Source: Sandaracinobacteroides sp964394815 (lineage in GTDB: Bacteria; Pseudomonadota; Alphaproteobacteria; Sphingomonadales; Sphingomonadaceae). From it: a stretch of 18,629 nucleotides of DNA. Position numbers and translations under genes: made by a program. The first letter of the stretch is position 1. Each line of letters opens with the position of its first letter. Shown here piece after piece: positions 8,139-14,808 of the stretch. The DNA is taken from the NCBI GenBank assembly GCA_964394815.1, contig CAYMZC010000036.1, positions 1 to 18,629 on the forward strand. The letters run 5' to 3'. The notes below the pieces were generated by a model. The model saw only the letters and a program-made list of their open reading frames with translations. It was not told the origin of the DNA and did no database searches.

Positions 8139-9278
8139 GTGGACTTCAATTTCACCGAAACGCAGGGCATGCTCCGCGACACGCTGCGCCGCTACCTTGC
8201 CGACAATTACGACTTCGACAAACGCCAGGCGATGCTGCGGATGCCAGGCGGCCGTGACCCCGGCATCTGGAAGGCGCTGGCGACCGAGCTTGGCATATTG
8301 GGTGCGGCGCTTCCCGAAGCGCATGGCGGTTTCGGCGGCGGACCTGTCGATTCCATGGTGCTGATGGAAGAACTGGGCCATGTGATCGCTGTCGAGCCCT
8401 ATGTGCCGACGGTGGTGGTGGGTGGCCAGGCGTTGCTGGCTGCCGGTGGCGCGCATGCTGCCCAGCTGATTCCCGGAATCATTTCCGGCGATGTCGTCTT
8501 CGGCTTCGCCCACGCCGAGCCGCAGGGGCGCTACAATCTGGCAAACCTGCGCACGACGGCGAAGCGCGACGGCGCGGGCTGGGTGATCAATGGCCACAAG
8601 GCCGTTGTCGTCGCCGCGCCCTATGCCAGCCACTATCTCGTCACCGTCCGTACCGGCGGATCGCAGATGGAAGCCTCGGGTGTATCGCTTTTCCTCGTCG
8701 AGGCGGGGGCGAAGGGGATTGTCCGCCGCGACTATCCTTGCGTCGATGGCTACATGGCGTCCGAACTCTATTTCGAGAATGTGGCTGTCGGTCCCGAGGC
8801 GCTGCTGGGCGCGGAAGGCGAAGCGCTGCCGCTGATCGAGCAGCTGGTCGATCATGCCGCCGTCGCCACCTGTGCCGAGGCCGTCGGCGCCATGCGCAAG
8901 CTGCATGACATCACGCTTGATTACTCCAAGCAGCGCAAGCAGTTCGGCCAGCCGATCGGCGCCTTCCAGGTTCTGCAGCACCGCATGGTGGACATGTTCA
9001 TGGAGGTGGAGCAGTCCGCGTCCATGACCCTGATGGCGACGCTTCGGCTCGACGATGCCGAGCGCGCCAAATGGGTCAGCCAGTGCAAGGTCAAGGTCAA
9101 CAAGGGCGCCCGCTTCGTGGGGCAGTCGGCCGTGCAGATCCATGGCGGCATCGGCATCACTGTCGAGCTTTCGACGGGCCATTATTTCAAGCGCCTGTCC
9201 ATCATCGAGACGCAGTGGGGCGATCTCGACCATCATCTCGGCCGGCTTGAAGCGGGGCTGATGGCGGAAGCGGCCTGA
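8139..9278 (+). CDS. Acyl-CoA dehydrogenase, probable non-catalytic (small) subunit
   Basis: This 379-residue paralogue of the preceding gene has the acyl-CoA dehydrogenase fold: an N-terminal helical part (MDFNFTETQGMLRDTLRRYL), a middle beta domain with HAEPQGRYNLANLRTT, and a C-terminal domain with QRKQFGQPIGAFQVLQHR and the FAD-contact segment IHGGIGIT. Neither of the two known catalytic Glu positions holds a Glu. Helix G reads VDHAAVATC (Ala240), and the C-terminal position reads LSIIETQWGD without the YEGT/YGGS motif. This supports a structural or FAD-binding partner role in a heteromer with the upstream subunit, as in pimeloyl-CoA or steroid side-chain dehydrogenases. The GTG start at 8139 is supported by AGGGAGGA at 8127-8134. 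Confidence 0.92.
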   Translation: MDFNFTETQGMLRDTLRRYLADNYDFDKRQAMLRMPGGRDPGIWKALATELGILGAALPEAHGGFGGGPVDSMVLMEELGHVIAVEPYVPTVVVGGQALLAAGGAHAAQLIPGIISGDVVFGFAHAEPQGRYNLANLRTTAKRDGAGWVINGHKAVVVAAPYASHYLVTVRTGGSQMEASGVSLFLVEAGAKGIVRRDYPCVDGYMASELYFENVAVGPEALLGAEGEALPLIEQLVDHAAVATCAEAVGAMRKLHDITLDYSKQRKQFGQPIGAFQVLQHRMVDMFMEVEQSASMTLMATLRLDDAERAKWVSQCKVKVNKGARFVGQSAVQIHGGIGITVELSTGHYFKRLSIIETQWGDLDHHLGRLEAGLMAEAA

Positions 9279-9293
9279 GGCAATCCGTGCAGG

Positions 9294-9331
9294 CGCGGGT
9301 GAACGGGGGGTTCAATCCCCGTTCACCCGCG
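9294..9331 (+). terminator. Perfect 15 bp inverted repeat, probable terminator of the acyl-CoA dehydrogenase operon
   Basis: CGCGGGTGAACGGGG (9294-9308) and CCCCGTTCACCCGCG (9317-9331) are exact reverse complements with an 8-base loop. The stem starts 16 bp after the stop codon of the second dehydrogenase. Only a short T-run (ATTTT near 9340) follows, so intrinsic termination is plausible but not classic. It also lies 18 bp before the next start codon, so it could be a leader structure of the lipoprotein gene. Confidence 0.6.
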
Positions 9332-9349
9332 TCGGTGCATTTTCGGGCC

Positions 9350-10360
9350 ATGAAAAAGACCATTCTGGCCCCGTTGCTTTTCCTGGCGACCCTTGGCGGC
9401 TGCGTTTCCACCGCTGACTGGAGCGAAGCGCCCGGACGCGCCGTCTATGTGGACGACTGGCGCGACTATGGCACCCCCTATGGTGCCCCGTCCGGCTGGT
9501 GGGGCCGGGACATGGTCTCCATCAACATCTTCTACGGCGCGCTTTCCCCTTACGGGAGCTGGGCTTCGCACCCGCGCTATGGCCGTGTCTTCCTGCCCGG
9601 CGGCATCGGTTCGGGCTGGCACCCCTATTCGGTCGGCTACTGGCGGGAGCATCCCCGCTTCGGGCGCAGCTGGTATTCGCGCGAACCCTTCGGCTGGGCG
9701 ACCTATCATTATGGCCGCTGGGGTCGTGACAGCCGTTATGGCTGGTTCTGGGTGCCCGATACGCGGTTCGGGCCATCCTGGGCCGACTGGCGCCAGAGCG
9801 GCGGCTATGCAAGCTGGTCGCCGCTGCCGCCGCCGGGCTGGGCTGCAAGCGGCTGGGGCAATGACTGGTGGCTGACCGCGCCGGTCGGCCAGGTCTGGAG
9901 GCCGGGCCTGCACCGGCATGTCAGGCCCGGCTGGCAGGACCGGCCGCGCCCGGGCATCGGCAATGTGGTGCGCCCCGAGCGCCCTGACAGGCCGCAGGCC
10001 GGAAGGCCGCGCTACCCGTCGGTGGAAGGCACGCACCCCCGCAGCGGCAATCCCCGCGTCGGCAATCCCCGTGTCGGCAATCAGGAAAGCAGGCAGCCGC
10101 GCACCCAGCGTGAAAGGGTGCCCGGTCAGCGTGCGACGCCGGATCGCGTGCGCAGTGGAACCGGCACGCGCGCCGGGCAGGAGGCGCGCGCGCCCCAGGC
10201 TGCCGCCCGGCCGCCGGGCAACCGGCCGATGGTCACTGCGCCGTCAACGCGTCCGGCCTCGCCTGTCATCTCGGCGCCGCGCGCGCCGCGCCCGGAACCT
10301 GCTGCCCGGCCTCAGGCGCCGCGCCAGCGCGACCCCGCGCCCAGGACTGTCGAACCCTGA
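9350..10360 (+). CDS. Putative lipoprotein with aromatic/Gly-rich DUF6600-like region
   Basis: This 336-residue protein begins MKKTILAPLLFLATLGGC. The hydrophobic run ends in LGGC, an acceptable lipobox with Cys18, so outer- or inner-membrane lipid anchoring is likely. Residues about 50-180 are rich in Trp, Tyr, Gly and Pro with recurring patterns such as LSPYGSW, GSGWHPYSVGYW, PFGWATYHYGRW and YGWFWVPD, as in DUF6600-type envelope proteins of unknown function. From about residue 190 the chain is Pro/Arg/Ala-rich and probably disordered, with two GNPRV repeats. The ATG at 9350 is chosen because the signal sequence begins there, but no good ribosome-binding site precedes it. It lies about 90 bp upstream of the Anbu gene cluster in the same direction, so functional linkage is possible but unproven. 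Confidence 0.78.
   Translation: MKKTILAPLLFLATLGGCVSTADWSEAPGRAVYVDDWRDYGTPYGAPSGWWGRDMVSINIFYGALSPYGSWASHPRYGRVFLPGGIGSGWHPYSVGYWREHPRFGRSWYSREPFGWATYHYGRWGRDSRYGWFWVPDTRFGPSWADWRQSGGYASWSPLPPPGWAASGWGNDWWLTAPVGQVWRPGLHRHVRPGWQDRPRPGIGNVVRPERPDRPQAGRPRYPSVEGTHPRSGNPRVGNPRVGNQESRQPRTQRERVPGQRATPDRVRSGTGTRAGQEARAPQAAARPPGNRPMVTAPSTRPASPVISAPRAPRPEPAARPQAPRQRDPAPRTVEP
10046..10081 (+). repeat. 15 bp tandem repeat in the lipoprotein tail
   Basis: GGCAATCCCCGCGTC and GGCAATCCCCGTGTC are adjacent and are followed by a third partial GGCAAT. They encode GNPRV-GNPRV-GN, an in-frame repeat in the disordered tail. Confidence 0.85.
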
Positions 10361-10452
10361 AGGGGGCGTTCGCGATGCCCGGGCAGGGCGTTGCGAAAAA
10401 GCCGGGCGGACTATGAAAAAGCCTCTTGCGGTCCTCTGTTGCAGCGCACAAG

Positions 10453-11928
10453 ATGCCGCCTGTGACAAAGGCTGCATTCGATGAAACCTTCGGATACGCG
10501 CCCTACGCAGAGGCAGACGCCCGCGCGCCCTATGCCGCTGTCGCCCGCTGGCTCGCCTCGTCCAGCGATGCACATCTCGAAACCCGTCGTCGCCAGGCAG
10601 AGCTTTTCTTCCGGCGCATCGGCATCACCTTCGCCGTCTATGGCGACCCGGATGCCCAGGAGCGGCTGATCCCCTTCGACATCGTGCCTCGTGTGCTGTC
10701 GGGTGCGGAATGGAGCCGGCTGGAAGCCGGGCTGGTGCAGCGGGTGGAGGCGCTCAACCTGTTTCTCGCCGATGTCTATGGCCCGCGCGAATGCCTGAAG
10801 GCCGGCATCGTGCCCGAGGAACTGGTGCTCCTGAACCCGCAATATTGCCTGCCGCAGGTCGGCAGGCGGCCGGCTGCCAATGTCTGGGTTCATGTCGCCG
10901 GGGTCGATCTCGTCCGCACCGGGCCTGACGAATTCCATGTGCTGGAAGACAATGCGCGCACGCCCTCGGGCGTGTCCTACATGCTTGAAAACCGCGAGGT
11001 CATGCTGCGCCTTGCGCCCGAACTGATCGAAACCATGTCGGCAGGCGGCGGCCTGCGCCCTGTCGAGACCTATCCGGACATGCTGCTCGAAACGCTGGCT
11101 TCGGTCGCGCCGCGCGGCTGCGCGGGCGAGCCATGCCTCGCGCTCCTGACACCCGGCATCCACAACAGCGCCTATTACGAGCACAGTTTCCTTGCCGACA
11201 AGCTGGGCGTGGAGCTTGTGGAAGGCTCGGATCTCTTCGTCCGCTCCGACATTCTCTACATGCGCACGACCGAAGGGCCGAAGCGGGTGGACGTACTCTA
11301 TCGCCGGGTGGACGATGATTTCATCGACCCGCTTGCCTTCCGGCCGGATTCGGTTCTGGGCGTGCCCGGTCTTGTGCGGGCGGTGCATGCGGGCAACCTC
11401 ACCATCGCCAATGCGCTGGGCACGGGCATCGCCGATGACAAGGCAATCTACAGCTACATGCCCGAGATCGTGCGCTTCTTCACCGGGCGCGACCCGATCC
11501 TGAAGAATGTGCCCACATGGCGCTGCCGAGAAAAGGATTCGCTTTCCCACGTGCTCGATAATCTGCACGAGCTGGTGGTGAAGGAAGTGGATGGCTCGGG
11601 CGGCTATGGCATGCTGGTCGGCCCGCACGCGACGAAAGCCGAACGCGAGGACTATGCCGCCCGCATCAAGGCGCATCCGGCGAAATTCATCGCCCAGCCA
11701 ACGCTGGCGCTATCGACCTGCCCGACCATGACGGCAGCCGGCATAGCGCCGCGCCATGTCGATCTGAGGCCCTTCGTGCTCACCGGGGCGAAGGGGGTTT
11801 CCATCGCGCCCGGCGGATTGACCCGCGTGGCGCTGAAGGAAGGCTCGCTGGTGGTCAATTCCAGCCAGGGCGGCGGCACCAAGGATACATGGGTGGTCGA
11901 TCTTCCCGACGAACCTGAGGGGTGCTGA
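10453..11928 (+). CDS. Circularly permuted ATP-grasp protein (COG2308 type)
   Basis: This protein of about 491 residues belongs to the circularly permuted ATP-grasp family that accompanies alpha-E proteins. ATP-grasp enzymes activate a carboxylate as acyl phosphate and join it to an amine or thiol. Recognisable blocks are NLFLADVYG, the acidic metal/nucleotide segment VLEDNARTPSGVSYMLENR (Glu165, Asp166, Asn167), GIHNSAYYEHSFLA, and the ATP-binding lysine with glycine loop VVKEVDGSGGYGML (Lys377). The substrates are unknown. The start is uncertain. ATG 10453 begins a plausible family N-terminus, but no clear ribosome-binding site is seen, and TTG 10426 or GTG 10462 are possible. Its stop overlaps the next start by one base (TGATG), and the GAGGGG just upstream serves the next gene. 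It is the first gene of the Anbu cluster. Confidence 0.9.
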   Translation: MPPVTKAAFDETFGYAPYAEADARAPYAAVARWLASSSDAHLETRRRQAELFFRRIGITFAVYGDPDAQERLIPFDIVPRVLSGAEWSRLEAGLVQRVEALNLFLADVYGPRECLKAGIVPEELVLLNPQYCLPQVGRRPAANVWVHVAGVDLVRTGPDEFHVLEDNARTPSGVSYMLENREVMLRLAPELIETMSAGGGLRPVETYPDMLLETLASVAPRGCAGEPCLALLTPGIHNSAYYEHSFLADKLGVELVEGSDLFVRSDILYMRTTEGPKRVDVLYRRVDDDFIDPLAFRPDSVLGVPGLVRAVHAGNLTIANALGTGIADDKAIYSYMPEIVRFFTGRDPILKNVPTWRCREKDSLSHVLDNLHELVVKEVDGSGGYGMLVGPHATKAEREDYAARIKAHPAKFIAQPTLALSTCPTMTAAGIAPRHVDLRPFVLTGAKGVSIAPGGLTRVALKEGSLVVNSSQGGGTKDTWVVDLPDEPEGC

Positions 11929-12869
11929 TGCTCTCGCGCTCGGCCTCGAACCTCTACTGGATGGGGCGTTACCTCGAACGGGCCGATTTCCTCTGCCGCC
12001 TGATCGACGCGACGGTGCGCCTGGCGTCACTGCCGGCTTCGCATGGCGGCGCGCGCGCGGCGTGGGAAAGCGCCATCCATTCGGCGACGGTCGCCGACGC
12101 CTTCCGGGCTCGCAACATTCCGGTGGATGAAGCCCATGTCGGGCGCTTTCTCGCGCTTGATGCGGAAAACCCCTCGTCCATCTACCGCTGCCTCGAAGCG
12201 GCGCGCACCAATGGCCGGGCGGTCCGCACCGCGCTCACGCTCGAGACATGGGAGGCCGTGAACGAGGCGTGGCACGAGATCCAGCGGCATCAGGGCGCAC
12301 AGGCGGACCGGGGCACATTGGTGCGCGTGGCGGAAAGCATCCGCAACGCGCTCCTGATGTTCGATGGCGCGGCGCACCGCACCCAGCTGCGCGAGGCGAC
12401 CTACTGGTTCCTGCGCCTTGGCACGACGATCGAACGGGCCGACAATACGGCGCGCCTTCTGGACGTGAAATATCATCTGCTGTTGCCGCGCAGCGAGCCT
12501 GTGGGTGGAAGCCTCGATTATTTCCAGTGGACGACGCTTTTGCGCACCGTGTCGGCGCTGACAGCCTATCGCTGGGTCTATCGCGATTCCGTGAAGCCCT
12601 GGCTTGTCGCCGACCTGATGATCTTCAACAGTTCGATGCCGCGATCGCTGATCGCCTGCCTTGAGGATATCGTCTGGCTGCTCGACCAGCTTGCGGCCGG
12701 AAGCGGCCGGCGCGGGCCAGCCAACCGCCTTGCCGCCGCTGCCCTGCGCGATCTCGCCCAAAGCGACATAGACAAGCTCTTCCAGTCGGGCCTGCACGAA
12801 TTCCTGCTGGACTTCATCGTTTCGAACAACAGGCTGGGCGACGCCATCGCCGAGCAGTATCTGTTCTGA
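11928..12869 (+). CDS. Alpha-E domain protein (DUF403 / COG2307 type)
   Basis: This 313-residue protein begins MLSRSASNLYWMGRYLER, the hallmark opening of alpha-E proteins, and is predicted all-helical throughout. Another characteristic block is TYWFLRLGTTIERADNTARLLDVKYH near residues 155-185. The family almost always occurs beside, or fused to, the permuted ATP-grasp protein, and is thought to act as its partner in an amide-ligase-type reaction. Its biochemical role has not been firmly established. The ATG at 11928 overlaps the ATP-grasp stop and has GAGGGG (11917-11922) as ribosome-binding site. A start at 11922 would add only two residues and is less consistent with the family. The transglutaminase-like gene follows after 7 bp. 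Confidence 0.93.
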   Translation: MLSRSASNLYWMGRYLERADFLCRLIDATVRLASLPASHGGARAAWESAIHSATVADAFRARNIPVDEAHVGRFLALDAENPSSIYRCLEAARTNGRAVRTALTLETWEAVNEAWHEIQRHQGAQADRGTLVRVAESIRNALLMFDGAAHRTQLREATYWFLRLGTTIERADNTARLLDVKYHLLLPRSEPVGGSLDYFQWTTLLRTVSALTAYRWVYRDSVKPWLVADLMIFNSSMPRSLIACLEDIVWLLDQLAAGSGRRGPANRLAAAALRDLAQSDIDKLFQSGLHEFLLDFIVSNNRLGDAIAEQYLF

Positions 12870-12876
12870 GACAGCC

Positions 12877-13725
12877 ATGCATCTCGCGATCGACCATATC
12901 ACCCGCTACACCTATTCCCAGCCAGCCGCCGGGATCGTGCAGTTGCTGCGCCTGACTCCGCAGGAGGCCGATTGCCAGCAGGTGGTGCAGTGGCGGATCG
13001 ATATCGACGCCGATGGCCACATGAGCGCCTTCACCGACGTGCATGGCAACCTCTGCCACATGTTCTACGCTGATCGGCCGGTGGAAAACATCACGATCGA
13101 GGTGCGCGGCACGGTCATCACCGGCGATTGCGCCGGCATGGTGCGTGGCACGGCCGAGCGCCTGCCGCCGCTCGTCTATCGCCGGCAGACTGCCCTGACG
13201 ACGATCACGCCGGCCATTGCCGGCTTCGCCGAGCAGCACCGCCGTGCCGATCGGCTCGATACGCTCCACACGCTCATGCAGGGTGTGCGCGCTCGCATGG
13301 TCTTCAAGCCCGGCGTCACGGAAGCCGTGACCGATGCGGATACGGCCTTCGGGCTCGGCCATGGCGTGTGCCAGGATCTCGCCCAGATCTTCATTGCCGC
13401 AGCCCGCCATCTCGGCTTTCCGGCGCGCTATGTCTCGGGCCATTATGCGGTGGCCGATCACCCCGAGCAGGAAGCATCCCACGCATGGGCCGAGGCCCAT
13501 CTCGATGACCTGGGCTGGATCGCCTTTGATCCGACCCATGGCGTCTGCGCGACAGAAGGGCATGTGCGGGTCGCCATCGGCCTCGACAGCCTGGAGGCTG
13601 CGCCCGTCCGGGGTTCCCGGCGCGGCGGGGGGCTGGAATCACTGGCGGTTGGCGTGCATGGGCGTGAAACGGCGCGCGGGCGGAAGGCTTCGTCGCAGTC
13701 GCAGTCGCAGACACAGGCACAATGA
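12877..13725 (+). CDS. Transglutaminase-like cysteine protease family protein
   Basis: This 282-residue protein has the bacterial transglutaminase N-terminal beta region (MHLAIDHITRYTYSQPAAG, LRLTPQ) followed by the papain-like core. The catalytic triad is complete: Cys165 in GHGVCQDLAQ, His202 in SHAWAEAHL and Asp218 in AFDPTHG. Bacterial members usually hydrolyse peptide or isopeptide bonds, and some transfer acyl groups; the actual reaction is unknown here. No signal peptide is visible, so it should be cytoplasmic with its cluster partners. The last 45 or so residues are Gly/Arg-rich and end in SQSQSQTQAQ, a tail beyond the core fold encoded partly by a hexanucleotide repeat. It lies 7 bp after the alpha-E gene and overlaps an alternative start of Anbu. 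Confidence 0.93.
   Translation: MHLAIDHITRYTYSQPAAGIVQLLRLTPQEADCQQVVQWRIDIDADGHMSAFTDVHGNLCHMFYADRPVENITIEVRGTVITGDCAGMVRGTAERLPPLVYRRQTALTTITPAIAGFAEQHRRADRLDTLHTLMQGVRARMVFKPGVTEAVTDADTAFGLGHGVCQDLAQIFIAAARHLGFPARYVSGHYAVADHPEQEASHAWAEAHLDDLGWIAFDPTHGVCATEGHVRVAIGLDSLEAAPVRGSRRGGGLESLAVGVHGRETARGRKASSQSQSQTQAQ
13693..13710 (+). repeat. TCGCAG x3 hexanucleotide repeat
   Basis: Three perfect TCGCAG units encode the SQSQSQ tail at the end of the transglutaminase-like gene, followed by related ACACAG and GCACAA units. Changes in copy number would keep the reading frame and only alter tail length. Confidence 0.85.
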
Positions 13726-13772
13726 CGCCGGGCGCGCGGGGCGCGCCCAGGCCGCAGACGAAGGGCGAGAGG

Positions 13773-14519
13773 ATGACCTACTGCATGGGTCTTCTGGTGA
13801 AGGACGGGCTGGTGATGCTGGCCGATACCCGCACCAACGCCGGAATCGACAACATCTCCACCTATCGCAAGCTGCGCCTGTTCGGAGAGGACGGAAAGCG
13901 GGTGATCGCCATCGCTTCGGCCGGCTCGCTCAGCACCACGCAGGCTCTGATCGCGCGGCTGAAGGAGGGGGTTGTGCTGCCCGGCCACACAGAACCCGAG
14001 TTCGTGGAAACCGCGCCCAGCATGTTCCGCATCGCCCAGATCGTGGGCGAGGCCATGGTGGAGGCCAAGAAGGACATCGAGCAGACCATCCGCCAGGAGG
14101 GCGTGGAAATCGGCGTGACGCTGCTGGTGGGCGGCTCGATCGACGGGCGCGCGCCGCGCCTGTTCCTTGTCTATGGGGAAGGCAATTTCATCGAATGCGG
14201 GATGGATACGCCCTATTTCCAGATCGGCGAGCTGAAATATGGCAAGCCGATTCTCGACCGGCTGCTCCACTATCGCACCCCTCTCGACAAGGCGCTCAAG
14301 ATCGGCCTTCTCAGCATGAGCTCGACCATGCGCTCGAATCTCGGGGTGGGCCTGCCCATCGATGTCCTGACCCTGCGACCGGGCCATTCGTCGGCCAGCC
14401 TCACGCGCATCGAATATAATGACCCCTATTTCCGTGAACTGGGGGACAGCTGGGCCAAAGCGCTGGCCGTCGCCGTCGATACGCTGCCCGATCCGCCCTA
14501 CGCCCTGCCGGCGGGCTGA
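13773..14519 (+). CDS. Anbu, proteasome-type peptidase (ancestral beta subunit, COG3484 type)
   Basis: This 248-residue protein of the N-terminal nucleophile / proteasome beta-subunit fold begins MTYCMGLLVKDGLVMLADTR. Removal of Met would expose Thr as residue 1. In mature numbering Asp17 (ADTRTNAG) and Lys32 (TYRKLR) match the catalytic Thr-Asp-Lys set, and ASAGSLSTTQ is the glycine segment before the active site. Conserved family blocks such as YGEGNFIE, PYFQIGELKYGKPILDR and SMSSTMRSNLGVG are present. Anbu proteins form large ring-like or helical oligomers, and their physiological substrate is not known. The ATG at 13773 has AAGGG (13761-13765) upstream. An in-frame ATG at 13722 overlaps the transglutaminase stop and would add 17 residues before the Thr. 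Co-location with ATP-grasp, alpha-E and transglutaminase genes is the known Anbu context. Confidence 0.93.
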   Translation: MTYCMGLLVKDGLVMLADTRTNAGIDNISTYRKLRLFGEDGKRVIAIASAGSLSTTQALIARLKEGVVLPGHTEPEFVETAPSMFRIAQIVGEAMVEAKKDIEQTIRQEGVEIGVTLLVGGSIDGRAPRLFLVYGEGNFIECGMDTPYFQIGELKYGKPILDRLLHYRTPLDKALKIGLLSMSSTMRSNLGVGLPIDVLTLRPGHSSASLTRIEYNDPYFRELGDSWAKALAVAVDTLPDPPYALPAG

Positions 14520-14530
14520 TTCTCCGGCCC

Positions 14531-14560
14531 TGGCCGGGGCGCATCATCGGCGCCCGGCCA
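14531..14560 (+). terminator. GC-rich hairpin after the Anbu cluster
   Basis: TGGCCGGGGCGC, a 7-base loop ATCATCG, and GCGCCCGGCCA can pair over 11 bp with one bulged G, starting 11 bp after the Anbu stop. No T-run follows, so this may be a weak or Rho-assisted terminator. It separates the cluster from the rpmH promoter. Confidence 0.45.
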
Positions 14561-14574
14561 TTGCGCCTGCGCGG

Positions 14575-14603
14575 TTGACCTTTGGGGCGGGCTTGGCTAT
14601 GCC
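14575..14603 (+). promoter_or_regulatory. Sigma70-like promoter of the rpmH operon
   Basis: TTGACC (14575-14580) and TATGCC (14598-14603) are separated by exactly 17 bp. Transcription would begin near 14610, leaving a leader of about 60 bases before rpmH. It is the best promoter match in the window and sits before a gene expected to be highly expressed. Confidence 0.6.
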
Positions 14604-14669
14604 GCGCCCTCTTCCGGCGGGGTCCGCTCCGCTGGCGCTCGACTTTGGTTCTTTTCGAGGATTCGCACG

Positions 14670-14804
14670 ATGAAGCGCACCTATCAGCCGTCGCGGCTGG
14701 TTCGCAAACGCCGGCACGGGTTCCGTGCCCGCATGGCAACCGTTGGTGGCCGCAAGGTTCTGTCCCGCCGCCGCGCGCGCGGCCGCAAGGTCCTGTCGGC
14801 CTGA
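14670..14804 (+). CDS. rpmH: 50S ribosomal protein L34
   Basis: This is a 44-residue, strongly basic protein beginning MKRTYQPSRLVRKRRHGF and ending in GRKVLSA, which matches bacterial L34 along its full length. L34 binds 23S rRNA in the large ribosomal subunit. GAGGA at 14657-14661 lies 8 bases before the ATG. It is the first gene of the rpmH-rnpA-yidD-yidC-engB set and is followed after 4 bp by the proposed rnpA start. Confidence 0.97.
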   Translation: MKRTYQPSRLVRKRRHGFRARMATVGGRKVLSRRRARGRKVLSA

Positions 14805-14808
14805 GATC

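Noticed and set aside
7017..9236. 739-codon open frame on the reverse strand across both acyl-CoA dehydrogenase genes
   Set aside because: It is antisense to two clearly recognised genes, has no family-like motifs, and is rich in His/Arg/Gly/Asp, as expected from the complement of GC-rich codons.
14520..14669. Possible replication origin next to rpmH
   Set aside because: rpmH lies near oriC in many bacteria, but no DnaA-box-like TTATCCACA, AT-rich unwinding region, dnaA or gidA gene is visible here.
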